DNA of 64,000 bases from Christiangramia fulva (GTDB taxonomy: Bacteria > Bacteroidota > Bacteroidia > Flavobacteriales > Flavobacteriaceae). Below the pieces are notes generated by a model that was given only the letters and a program-made list of their open reading frames with translations, had not been told where the DNA came from and did no database searches. Position 1 is the first letter of the stretch; each line of letters begins with the position of its first letter. The stretch spans positions 4,092,001 through 4,156,000 of the forward strand of contig NZ_CP028136.1 in assembly GCF_003024155.1 (NCBI RefSeq). Direction: 5' to 3'. Positions 8,625 through 16,754 of this stretch are shown here, in pieces. The position numbers and the translations under genes were made by a program.

Positions 8625-9710
8625 ATGGATAATAGAAGGACATTTTTAAAGAAATCGGGGCTTTTCCTTACAGCCTCCCTCCTGCCCTTTCCGTATTACA
8701 AATTCAGAAGATCTTCAGAAAAACTCGGAGTGGCCTTGCTCGGACTTGGAAATTACAGTACCGGCCTCCTCGCGCCGGCACTTCAGCAAACTGAAAATTG
8801 TGAATTAAGAGGGATCATAACGGGCAGCCCTGAGAAAATTCCTCTCTGGCAGAAGAAATATGGCATCAAAGACCGCAATGTGTATAATTATGAAAATATG
8901 CACCAGCTTGCCAATAATGAGGAAATTGACGTCGTCTACGTGGTGACTCCAAATAGTCTGCATCCCAAATATGCCGTCATCGCTGCAAACGCCGGCAAAC
9001 ATATTTGGTGTGAAAAACCCATGGCACGCACTTCCAGAGGTTGCCGCGAGATCATCGAGGCCTGTAATAAGAACAATAGGAAGCTTTCCATAGGCTATCG
9101 TATGCAGCACGAGAAGAATACAAAACAAATTATGGAATGGGCGAAAACCAAACCCTATGGTTCCATTCAAAAACTCACGGCCGATGCAGGTTTTTATGGT
9201 GGCAGCAATCTCACACCCTGGCGTCTTGAAAAAGAAATGGGAGGTGGCGCGATCTATGATATGGGCGTATACTGCATCAACGGCGCTCGCTATTCCACAA
9301 ACCTGGAACCCGTCGCTTTGTCGGCTACACAGTCTACCACCCGTCCAAATATGTTTGATGAAGTTGATGAAACTACCAAATTTACACTGGAATTTCCGAA
9401 CGGTATTACTGCCCATTGTAAGACAAGTTTCGGAGAAAACATTAACAGGCTAGAAGTGACCTGCGAAAACGGCTGGTATTATCTCGATCCCATGCAATCG
9501 TATTCCGGAGTACAGGGGAAAACCAGCGACGGAAAAATATTAAGGCCCATGCAAAAGATGCAGCAGGCGGTTCAGATGGATGATGATGCCCTGGCGATCC
9601 TCAATGGCAAACCAGTAATGGTTCCCAGTGAAGAAGGTCTTAAAGATGTGATCATCGTTGAAAAAATAAATGAATCAGCCGCGAAAGGAGGAAAAAGAAT
9701 GCTTTTATAA
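8625..9710 (+). CDS. Tat-exported Gfo/Idh/MocA-family oxidoreductase
   Basis: The 361-residue protein has a twin-arginine signal (NRRTFLKKSGLFLTAS). It then has a Rossmann fold (KLGVALLGLGNYSTGLLAPA) and the family's EKP motif in HIWCEKPMARTSRG at residues 125-140, and ends with a C-terminal alpha/beta domain with GGGAIYDMGVYCINGARY. These enzymes use tightly bound NAD(P), often on sugars or glycosides; folding with the cofactor in the cytoplasm explains Tat export. Substrate not evident. It is followed by the arsR promoter region, 70 bp downstream. Confidence 0.93.
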   Translation: MDNRRTFLKKSGLFLTASLLPFPYYKFRRSSEKLGVALLGLGNYSTGLLAPALQQTENCELRGIITGSPEKIPLWQKKYGIKDRNVYNYENMHQLANNEEIDVVYVVTPNSLHPKYAVIAANAGKHIWCEKPMARTSRGCREIIEACNKNNRKLSIGYRMQHEKNTKQIMEWAKTKPYGSIQKLTADAGFYGGSNLTPWRLEKEMGGGAIYDMGVYCINGARYSTNLEPVALSATQSTTRPNMFDEVDETTKFTLEFPNGITAHCKTSFGENINRLEVTCENGWYYLDPMQSYSGVQGKTSDGKILRPMQKMQQAVQMDDDALAILNGKPVMVPSEEGLKDVIIVEKINESAAKGGKRMLL

Positions 9711-9750
9711 AGTAAAAAACCACCTGTAGTTTCAAAATTTATCAATTTTA

Positions 9751-9769
9751 ATCGTAATATTGCAATATA
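9751..9769. promoter_or_regulatory. Candidate ArsR operator, copy 1 (upstream of arsR)
   Basis: A 12-bp perfect palindrome ATATTGCAATAT (9757-9768) sits inside the 19-mer ATCGTAATATTGCAATATA, ending 11 bp before the arsR ATG. A near copy (16 of 19 positions) precedes the next gene at 10135-10153. Palindromes of this type near the promoter are where ArsR/SmtB repressors bind. Binding is inferred. Confidence 0.6.
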
Positions 9770-9780
9770 TTTATTAAGCA

Positions 9781-10116
9781 ATGGGAGTTACTAAAACAGA
9801 CTTATTTACCGATCAACAGAACGAATTCGCCCGAATGGCGAAAGCCCTGGCCCACCCCGCAAGAGTAGCCATCATTCAGCATCTTCTCAAAGCCAGCCAG
9901 TGCATCAATGGGCATCTTGTTGACAAACTCGGCCTGGCACAGGCGACGATCAGTCAGCACCTGAAAGAATTAAAGGACGCCGGCCTGGTACAGGGCACGA
10001 TCGAAGGGGTCTCGGTAAATTATTGTATTCATCCCGAAAACTGGAAAAAGGCCGGGAAGTTATTTGTCGGACTCTTTGAGCAGTATAAGGAAATTCCGAA
10101 GAGCGATTGCTGCTAA
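9781..10116 (+). CDS. arsR: ArsR/SmtB-family metalloregulator
   Basis: This 111-residue winged-helix repressor has the usual layout: helix segment MAKALAHPARVAIIQHLL (residues 19-36), recognition helix QATISQHLKELKDAGLV, and a beta wing. It has one cysteine before the recognition helix (KASQCINGHL) and ends in a vicinal CC pair (KSDCC). In arsenic-type regulators, cysteine pairs bind As(III) and release DNA. It heads a run of four genes for arsenic handling, and two matching palindromes flank its coding region, consistent with autoregulation. That arsenite is the inducer is inferred from the operon. Confidence 0.93.
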   Translation: MGVTKTDLFTDQQNEFARMAKALAHPARVAIIQHLLKASQCINGHLVDKLGLAQATISQHLKELKDAGLVQGTIEGVSVNYCIHPENWKKAGKLFVGLFEQYKEIPKSDCC

Positions 10117-10134
10117 AAATTTTTACTTACATCA

Positions 10135-10153
10135 ATCGCAATAATGCAATAAA
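10135..10153. promoter_or_regulatory. Candidate ArsR operator, copy 2 (between arsR and the DUF6428 gene)
   Basis: The sequence ATCGCAATAATGCAATAAA matches the element before arsR at 16 of 19 positions and lies 9 bp before the start codon at 10163. Its position suggests that the rest of the operon has its own promoter under the same repressor. Confidence 0.5.
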
Positions 10154-10162
10154 AAAGTCATC

Positions 10163-10630
10163 ATGAAATTATCAGAATTTAGCTCTTACCTTCAGAAACT
10201 TGATGAAATTCTCTTTCAGTTGCCCGATGGCAGCCTGGTACCGAAACATTTTCATATAACAGAAATAGGAAAAATTCAGAAGGATTTTATTGACTGTGGA
10301 GGCAGCCTTCGCCATGAAAATAAGATCTCCTTTCAGCTGTTTTCAGCCGGAGATCATCATCACCGCCTGCGCCCAAAAAAACTTACTCACATCATTGAAC
10401 TTGCTCAGGAAAAGCTGCAGTTACCCGATGCCGAGATCGAAGTAGAATATCAGGGTGAAAGTATCCTGAAGTATCAACTGCATTTTGACGGCCGCCGGTT
10501 TCTGCTGGTCCATACCCAAACCGACTGCCTGGCAAAGGACAAATGTGGTATTCCCACTGAAAAACCACGGGTAAAATTGTCTCAATTAGGCGCAACTACC
10601 TGTTGTATACCTAATGGAAACTGTTGCTAA
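10163..10630 (+). CDS. DUF6428-type protein of arsenic operons
   Basis: The 155-residue cytoplasmic protein has no signal or membrane segment. It has a central histidine cluster (SAGDHHHRLRP, residues 54-64). Its cysteine-rich C-terminus contains the segments TDCLAKDKCG, TTCCIPNGNCC. The family is repeatedly found in flavobacterial ars operons next to arsR and the phosphatase-like reductase; its biochemical role is not known. The terminal cysteine pairs could bind As(III), acting as a metallochaperone or buffer, which is inference. It is separated from the next gene by only 9 bp. Confidence 0.85.
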   Translation: MKLSEFSSYLQKLDEILFQLPDGSLVPKHFHITEIGKIQKDFIDCGGSLRHENKISFQLFSAGDHHHRLRPKKLTHIIELAQEKLQLPDAEIEVEYQGESILKYQLHFDGRRFLLVHTQTDCLAKDKCGIPTEKPRVKLSQLGATTCCIPNGNCC

Positions 10631-10639
10631 TAAATTTAA

Positions 10640-11287
10640 ATGCATTCGATGAGTACCAGCCAATCTCTTTTTCCGCAGTTGGAAAATATTATTAAGAATC
10701 TGCAACCGGCAAACATTCCTGCTGAACGCAAAGAAATTTTACGACCACTTATAGATTTTATCAGCTTAAAAGTTGAAAATAAGCAAGAAGTGCGTCTTAA
10801 TTTCATTTGCACTCACAATTCGAGAAGAAGTCATTTTTCTCAGGTATGGGCGCAAAGCCTTGCTTTTTATTTCGGAATAAAAAGCGTTGTTTGTTATTCG
10901 GGAGGCACTGAAAGCACCGCTCTTTTTCCGACGGTTGCCGAAATTTTAAGAAATTCAGGGTTTATAGTGTACAAGATATCAGAAGCAAAGAATCCTGTTT
11001 ACGCGGTGAAATATGCCGAAAATGAGCATCCCGTCATAGGATTTTCCAAGAAATTCGACGATCCTTTTAATCCGCAATCTGGATTTGCCGCGGTGATGAC
11101 CTGCTCTGGGGCAGAAAGCGAATGCCCTTTTATTCGGGGTGCTCAGGAAAGAATACCCATGTCTTTCGAAGACCCCAAAGCTTTTGATCATACTTCACGG
11201 CAGGCCGAAAAATACCAGGAAACGAATCTGCAGATAGCCACTGAATTATATTATGTATTTTCCAAAATCGGCTCTGGTGAAAACTAG
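10640..11287 (+). CDS. arsC: Low-molecular-weight phosphatase-like arsenate reductase
   Basis: The 215-residue protein carries the phosphatase P-loop C-x5-R-S in [20 protein letters not shown] (residues 53-72), with additional cysteines (VVCYSGG and [12 protein letters not shown]) that could relay the disulfide as in thioredoxin-coupled ArsC. It would reduce As(V) to As(III) for export. An alternative ATG lies 9 bp inside. The end overlaps the pump gene, whose likely GTG start at 11277 lies within this gene. A role as a general tyrosine phosphatase is less likely given the context. Confidence 0.85.
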   Translation: MHSMSTSQSLFPQLENIIKNLQPANIPAERKEILRPLIDFISLKVENKQEVRLNFICTHNSRRSHFSQVWAQSLAFYFGIKSVVCYSGGTESTALFPTVAEILRNSGFIVYKISEAKNPVYAVKYAENEHPVIGFSKKFDDPFNPQSGFAAVMTCSGAESECPFIRGAQERIPMSFEDPKAFDHTSRQAEKYQETNLQIATELYYVFSKIGSGEN

Positions 11288-12345
11288 AAGATTAAACTTC
11301 CTGGATCGAAATCTTACGTTCTGGATCTTTATCGCTATGGCAGCAGGGGTTGGAATTGGCTATTTTTTCCCTTCATTCCCTGATGCGATAAACTCATTTA
11401 ACCGCGGAACCACTAATATTCCTATCGCTATCGGCCTTATCCTGATGATGTATCCACCACTGGCAAAGGTCAATTATTCTCTTCTGCCTAAAGTTTTTAG
11501 AAATAAAAAGATCCTGTTCACCTCACTCCTGCTCAACTGGATCATTGGCCCGATCTTAATGTTTCTGCTGGCTGTTATCTTTTTAAGAGATCATCCTGAA
11601 TATATGGTCGGATTAATCCTTATAGGCCTTGCCCGTTGTATTGCCATGGTCCTGGTGGAATGACCTGGCGGAAGGCAGCAGCGAATATGGAGCCGGCCTG
11701 GTGGCTTTGAACAGTATTTTCCAGGTTTTCGCCTATAGCTTTTAGGCGTGGATTTTCATTACCATCCTGCCTCCGTATTTTGGTTTTGAGGGCGCGATCG
11801 TAAATATTTCAATCGGAACCATTGCCGAAAGCGTAGCGATTTATTTAGGAATACCTTTTTTAATGGGAATAGGGAGCCGATGGATCCTGGTAAATCTGAA
11901 AGGAGAAGACTGGTATAAGCAAAATTTTATTCCGAAGATATCGCCCATTACCCTCATTGCACTCCTTTTCACCATTGTAATGATGTTCTCTCTAAAAGGA
12001 GAATTGATCGTTGAAATTCCTATGGATATTTTGTTAATCGCCGTACCCCTGCTTATCTATTTCAGCCTGATGTTTTTAATCGGATTTTTCTTTTCCAGGG
12101 CCATGGGAGCCGAATACGATAAAACCGCTTCGGTGGCATTTACCGCTGCCGGAAATAATTTTGAACTGGCAATCGCCGTTGCCATCGCGGTATTCGGACT
12201 CAATTCGGGGCAGGCTTTCACCGGTGTCATTGGTCCGCTGGTAGAAGTTCCCGCATTGATCCTACTGGTGCGTGTTTCCTTCTGGTTAAGGAAAAAATAT
12301 TTCAAAAAAGCGACTGCAAAAATTCAAGGATCAGGGAAAAAATAA
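11277..12345 (+). pseudogene. acr3: Arsenite efflux pump ACR3, broken by a frameshift and a nonsense codon
   Basis: Read through, the sequence encodes a full-length ACR3-family arsenite permease of about 350 residues (start [20 protein letters not shown], the conserved [13 protein letters not shown] region, end [14 protein letters not shown]). Two lesions interrupt it. After GCCATGGTCCTGGTG near 11656 two bases are missing (GTGG where GTGTGG is expected), giving a TGA at 11661. In the restored frame, a TAG at 11743-11745 replaces the tyrosine codon expected in YSFYAW. The parts before and after remain well conserved, so decay looks recent. Only fragments 11277-11663 and 11863-12345 are openly translatable. 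Sequencing error for one lesion is possible, but two independent lesions favour a true pseudogene. Confidence 0.88.
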
Positions 12346-12362
12346 AGACCATTTCAGTTGAG

Positions 12363-12420
12363 ATAAAAGCATAAAAAAAGGGCCGTGACTATCATTTCAG
12401 AATTGACCCTTTCCTCTTTC
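12363..12420 (+). terminator. Weak hairpin after the ars operon
   Basis: AAAAAGGGCC and GACCCTTTCC form a short stem with a long loop downstream of acr3. It is a weak terminator candidate. The remaining bases to 12600 are AT-rich and show nothing further. Confidence 0.3.
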
Positions 12421-12607
12421 TTAGCTTATTTATGATAAAACTATAAAAGTTTTTCCTTCAGATCATTAATTCTATTTAACTATAGCACTAAGAAATCGTT
12501 AATTATCGAATTCATTTTAAATAACTTAGCCCTCGTTTTCCTTTGAATAAAAGCTGAATTAAATCCGAAAAAGGAAAAGTCAGAAATTCCACTTAAATTT
12601 ATAGCTG

Positions 12608-12638
12608 TTTTTCTGTGGTCTTACACAACACAGAAAAA
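12608..12638. promoter_or_regulatory. Perfect 10-bp inverted repeat upstream of the M3 peptidase gene
   Basis: TTTTTCTGTG and CACAGAAAAA are separated by 11 bases and lie 35 bp before the start codon at 12673. It could be an operator or a leader hairpin. Nothing else stands out in the 327-bp gap. Confidence 0.35.
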
Positions 12639-12672
12639 GAAAAAATCTTTTCAGAAATCAATATAATTTTTT

Positions 12673-14814
12673 ATGAAACGAATAATTTTAGCTCCGGCCA
12701 TTGCGCTGGCACTTATCGTTGGTGCCTGCAATGATGGGGAGAAACAGGAGGCAAAAAAGACTGCTTCCAATGAAAACAATCCGCTTTTGCAAGCCAGTGA
12801 ACTTCCTTATGGCACCGCCAATTTTGACGCAATTGAAGACAGCGATTTCCAGCCTGCCATGGAAAAAGGAATGGAAGAACAAATGGAAGAAATTGAAAAA
12901 ATCGCTAATAATCCGGAACCGGCGACTTTTGAAAATACCCTGGTGGCAATGGAAAAAAGTGGCCAGACCCTTAATCGGGTTTCCGGAATCTTCAATTTAC
13001 TGGCCAGTGCCAATACCAATCCAACTCTTCAGGAAATACAGGAAGAAGAAGCTCCAAAACTCGCTGCCCACCAGGATAAGATCTTTTTGAATGACAAATT
13101 ATTTCAAAGGGTAAAAAGTCTTTATGAGAAACTTGACAGCCTTCAACTGGATAAAGAATCCAAGCGCCTGGTTGAATATTATTATCAGCGTTTTCAGCTT
13201 GCAGGGGCAAATCTCAACGAAGACGATAAAACAGCGCTTAAAAAGTTGAATGAGGAAGAAGCGAAATTAAGTGCGCAATTCACCAACCGCTTACTGGCAG
13301 CGACTAAAGAAAGTGCTTTTCTGGTAGATGACCTGACAAAACTCGCAGGACTTCCTGAAAATGAAGTACAGGCCGCAAGAGAAAATGCTGAAGACAATGG
13401 CTATAAGCAGAAATTTCTATTAACGCTACAAAATACCACCCAGCAACCCGCCCTTCAATCCCTTAAAAACAGGGAAACCCGAAAGGCTCTTTTTGAAAAT
13501 TCATGGAATCGTGCCGAACATGGTGACAGCACAGACACGCGTAAAATTGTTGCCAGACTTGCAGAAATTAGGGCCGACCAGGCAAAATTATTAGGTTTCA
13601 AAAACTTTGCGGAATGGAAACTTCAGAATCAAATGGCCAAAAATCCTGAAAATGTAAAGGAATTTTTGAGTAAACTCGTTCCTGCCGCAAGAAAAAAAGT
13701 GAAAGCCGAAGCCGAAGAAATTCGTAAGATGATCAGTAAGGAAGGGGAAAATTTTGAATTGCAACCCTGGGACTGGAACTATTATTCTGAAAAAGTGCGC
13801 AAAGCAAAATATGATCTCGACGAAAGCCAGGTAAAACCTTATTTCGAACTGGATAATGTGGTTAAAAATGGCGTTTTCTATGCTGCTCATGAACTATACG
13901 GAATTAGTTTTAAAGAACGTACCGACCTTCCGGTATATCAGGAAGATGTAAAAGTCTATGAGGTTTTTGATGCCGACAGTTCTTCCATCGGACTTTTTTA
14001 CACCGATTATTTTAAAAGAGATAATAAATCGGGTGGTGCCTGGATGGACAATATCGTTGGTCAGTCAAAATTACTCGATACCAAACCGGTGGTTTACAAT
14101 GTTACCAATTTTACCAAGCCCGCACCGGGGCAGCCCGCATTGATCAGTTTTGATGACGTTTCCACTTTGTTCCATGAATTTGGACATGCTTTACACGGCC
14201 TTTTTGCCAGTCAGCAATATCCTTCTCTTTCCGGGACCAACACTGCACGAGATTTTGTAGAGTTCCCTTCACAGTTCAATGAGCATTGGGCCACATATCC
14301 GAAGGTTTTCAAGAATTACGCGAAACATTACAAAACCGGCGAGCTCATGCCGCAGGAACTAGTTGATAAGATTAAGAAATCTTCCACTTTTAACCAGGGA
14401 TATTCCCTAACCGAACTATTGGCTGCAGCTTCACTTGATATGCAATGGCATACCATTGCCGCTTCAGATTCTATTAAAAATGTAGATGAATTTGAAAAAG
14501 AAGCGCTGAAAAGAACCAATTTAGCACTGGAAGTTGTTCCACCACGTTACCGCTCCAGCTATTTCCTTCATATATGGGGAAATGGTTATGCCGCGGGATA
14601 TTACGCTTATTTATGGACAGAAATGCTGAATGATGATGCCTATACCTGGTTCGAGGAACACGGCGGACTTACTCGCGAAAACGGGGACCGCTTCAGAAAA
14701 ATGATCCTTTCAAAAGGAAACACCGAAGATTACGCCGAAATGTTCCTCAATTTCAGGGGTCATGAACCTGATATCACTCCAATGCTTACAAACAGGGGAT
14801 TGATCAAGATCTAA
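12673..14814 (+). CDS. M3-family metallopeptidase lipoprotein (peptidyl-dipeptidase Dcp-like)
   Basis: The 713-residue protein begins with a lipobox signal (ALIVGAC), so it is lipid-anchored. The catalytic zinc site HEFGH is at residues 501-505 and the third ligand glutamate (VEFPSQFNEHW) at 530, the 25-residue spacing of family M3. The helical N-terminal half and C-terminal YAAGYYAYLWTEML also fit Dcp. It would remove dipeptides from peptides in the periplasm. Exported Dcp-like lipoproteins are common in Flavobacteria. Confidence 0.95.
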   Translation: MKRIILAPAIALALIVGACNDGEKQEAKKTASNENNPLLQASELPYGTANFDAIEDSDFQPAMEKGMEEQMEEIEKIANNPEPATFENTLVAMEKSGQTLNRVSGIFNLLASANTNPTLQEIQEEEAPKLAAHQDKIFLNDKLFQRVKSLYEKLDSLQLDKESKRLVEYYYQRFQLAGANLNEDDKTALKKLNEEEAKLSAQFTNRLLAATKESAFLVDDLTKLAGLPENEVQAARENAEDNGYKQKFLLTLQNTTQQPALQSLKNRETRKALFENSWNRAEHGDSTDTRKIVARLAEIRADQAKLLGFKNFAEWKLQNQMAKNPENVKEFLSKLVPAARKKVKAEAEEIRKMISKEGENFELQPWDWNYYSEKVRKAKYDLDESQVKPYFELDNVVKNGVFYAAHELYGISFKERTDLPVYQEDVKVYEVFDADSSSIGLFYTDYFKRDNKSGGAWMDNIVGQSKLLDTKPVVYNVTNFTKPAPGQPALISFDDVSTLFHEFGHALHGLFASQQYPSLSGTNTARDFVEFPSQFNEHWATYPKVFKNYAKHYKTGELMPQELVDKIKKSSTFNQGYSLTELLAAASLDMQWHTIAASDSIKNVDEFEKEALKRTNLALEVVPPRYRSSYFLHIWGNGYAAGYYAYLWTEMLNDDAYTWFEEHGGLTRENGDRFRKMILSKGNTEDYAEMFLNFRGHEPDITPMLTNRGLIKI

Positions 14815-14841
14815 TTATTGATTATTCTTATTTTTTATTAC

Positions 14842-14874
14842 AAAACCCCGTGCAGGCTGCGCGGGTTTTTTTTT
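14842..14874 (+). terminator. Rho-independent terminator after the M3 peptidase gene
   Basis: CCCGTGC pairs with GCGCGGG (one G-U pair) around a short loop and is followed by nine T residues, 27 bp after the stop codon. Confidence 0.8.
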
Positions 14875-15019
14875 ATGGTTTTCCGTCCCTTAAAGCCAGT
14901 GTGCCGCAATGCAGGGAAATAAAACGACCAAAGCATTCTCTTTCTTTTTCTTTGCCTCCTTAACTCGTTCACTTCTTCCCTGCGTCACTCCTTTACTGCG
15001 TCACTCTTTAACCAACCAA

Positions 15020-15060
15020 AGATTGCTTCTCTTCCGCCTTAGGCGAAGGATCGCAATGAC
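15020..15060. repeat. GATTGCTTC...CGCAATGAC palindromic intergenic repeat, copy 1
   Basis: The segment starts AGATTGCTTC, ends CGCAATGAC, and has an imperfect palindromic core (CGCCTTAGGCG). A second member with the same ends and another palindromic core lies at 23579-23613. The rest of the 14,875-15,117 gap holds repetitive CACTCCTTTACTGCGTCACTC-like low-complexity sequence and no gene. Confidence 0.6.
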
Positions 15061-15117
15061 GGCGAAAAAATAATCCCCTTACCTCTTTAACTCGTTCACT
15101 GCTTCACTCCTTCACTC

Positions 15118-16695
15118 CTAAAGAATATAATCAGTACTCACAAAATTGGAGCTTTTGCTATCGAGAAGTTTCCGAAGGATCTCATTATTATAGGCTTTAT
15201 CCTTGCTTGCCACAAAAGTCCGAATCGAGAAAGAACGAAGCGCGTCATGTACGCTTAAAGTTCCCACGGCAGAATCTTTCCTTCCGGTAAAAGGAAAAAC
15301 ATCGGGACCCCGCTGACAGGAGCTGTTAAGGTTTACCCTACAAACCAGGTTCACCAGCGTATCGATAAGTGGAGCAAGTTCTTTGATATCGTTTCCGAAA
15401 AGGCTTACCTGCTGACCATAATTTGAATCGGCAATTTCATCGAGCAGGTCTTCAATAGAATTAAAAGGCTTTACAGGAATTACCGGACCAAACTGTTCTT
15501 CCTCATAAACCCGCATATCATCGGTAACCGGGAACAGAACAGCGGGAAAAATATAATTATCGGTAGTTTCTCCTCCCCGTTCATTAATGATCTGGGCACC
15601 TTTAAATTTAGCGTCATCTATAAGTTCTTGGATATAGGCAGGTTTTCCGGGTTCGGGAAGCGGAGTAAGCATTACTCCGTCTTCCCAGGGATTTCCGAAT
15701 TTTAATTCATCTACGCGTTTGGCAAAACGCTTCAAAAATTCTTCCCTGATATCATCATGTACATATAGCATTTTTAGCGCCGTACATCGCTGGCCATTGA
15801 AAGAAAGGGTTCCCGAGATACATTCCTCTACAGTGAGATCAAGGTCGGCATCGGGTAAAATGATCCCCGGATTCTTAGCCTCCAGGCCGAGAACAAGACG
15901 CAATCTGTTTTTATAGGGATGCTGATCCTGTAATGCTATCGCCGATTTACTGTTTCCAATAAGTGCCAGCACATCTATCCTGCCGGTTTGCATAATTGGT
16001 GCGGCCACCTCTCTACCTCTTCCGTAGATCACATTCACCACTCCTTTTGGAAAAGAACTTCGGAAAGCCTCCAGCAAGGGAGACAGTAAAAGAACCCCGT
16101 GTTTGGCGGGTTTAAAAACCACGGTATTTCCCATCATCAGCGCCGGTATCAGCAAAGCAAAAGTTTCATTCAGCGGATAGTTGTATGGGCCAAGACACAA
16201 CACCACTCCAAGTGGTCCACGGCGAATATGGGCATAAACCCCTTCCTTTTTATGAAATTTCGCGCTGTCGTGATCCAATTGCTTGTAATCTTCAATGGTA
16301 TCGATTATATATTCAACCGTTCGGTCAAATTCCTTGCGGGAATCGGGTAAAGATTTGCCAATTTCCCACATGATATATTTCACGACCAGCTCCCGTTGTT
16401 CCTTCATTTTAGAAACAAAAGCTTCCATACACGCAATCCTGTCGGCTACTTTCATGGTTGGCCAGTCGCCCTGACCTTTGGCATAGGCATCACAGGCGGA
16501 CTTCAGGACTTCCAGCGCGGTTTCCTTATCCATGTGCGGAACCGTTCCCAGTTTGGTAGGTTTATAATCTTCAGAAGAAGAGATCGTGGAAAAAACCTCA
16601 TCGGTTTTTCCTTCCCATTTGATAAGCTCACCATTAGAAAGATAGGTTTGCTGATGCAATAACTCCTTTATCTGGAATTCGGCTGGTATTTTCAT
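15118..16695 (-). CDS. gapN: NADP-dependent glyceraldehyde-3-phosphate dehydrogenase (GapN-type aldehyde dehydrogenase)
   Basis: The 525-residue protein is an aldehyde dehydrogenase: the cofactor and active-site regions [20 protein letters not shown] and [18 protein letters not shown] (catalytic cysteine near residue 305) are present. The C-terminal [20 protein letters not shown] is typical of non-phosphorylating GapN. The enzyme oxidises glyceraldehyde 3-phosphate straight to 3-phosphoglycerate, making NADPH and bypassing ATP formation. It lies 59 bp downstream of serA on the same strand; 3-phosphoglycerate is the substrate of SerA, so the two make metabolic sense together. Confidence 0.9.
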   Translation of the reverse strand: MKIPAEFQIKELLHQQTYLSNGELIKWEGKTDEVFSTISSSEDYKPTKLGTVPHMDKETALEVLKSACDAYAKGQGDWPTMKVADRIACMEAFVSKMKEQRELVVKYIMWEIGKSLPDSRKEFDRTVEYIIDTIEDYKQLDHDSAKFHKKEGVYAHIRRGPLGVVLCLGPYNYPLNETFALLIPALMMGNTVVFKPAKHGVLLLSPLLEAFRSSFPKGVVNVIYGRGREVAAPIMQTGRIDVLALIGNSKSAIALQDQHPYKNRLRLVLGLEAKNPGIILPDADLDLTVEECISGTLSFNGQRCTALKMLYVHDDIREEFLKRFAKRVDELKFGNPWEDGVMLTPLPEPGKPAYIQELIDDAKFKGAQIINERGGETTDNYIFPAVLFPVTDDMRVYEEEQFGPVIPVKPFNSIEDLLDEIADSNYGQQVSLFGNDIKELAPLIDTLVNLVCRVNLNSSCQRGPDVFPFTGRKDSAVGTLSVHDALRSFSIRTFVASKDKAYNNEILRKLLDSKSSNFVSTDYIL

Positions 16696-16754
16696 AATTT
16701 AAGTTTTTGGCCGGTTTATAATTTTTTCAGAGTCTAAAGTCAAAAGACTAATGA

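Noticed and set aside
8805..9416. 203-codon frame opposite the Gfo/Idh/MocA gene
   Set aside because: Fully antisense to a conserved gene; cysteine- and histidine-rich random composition.
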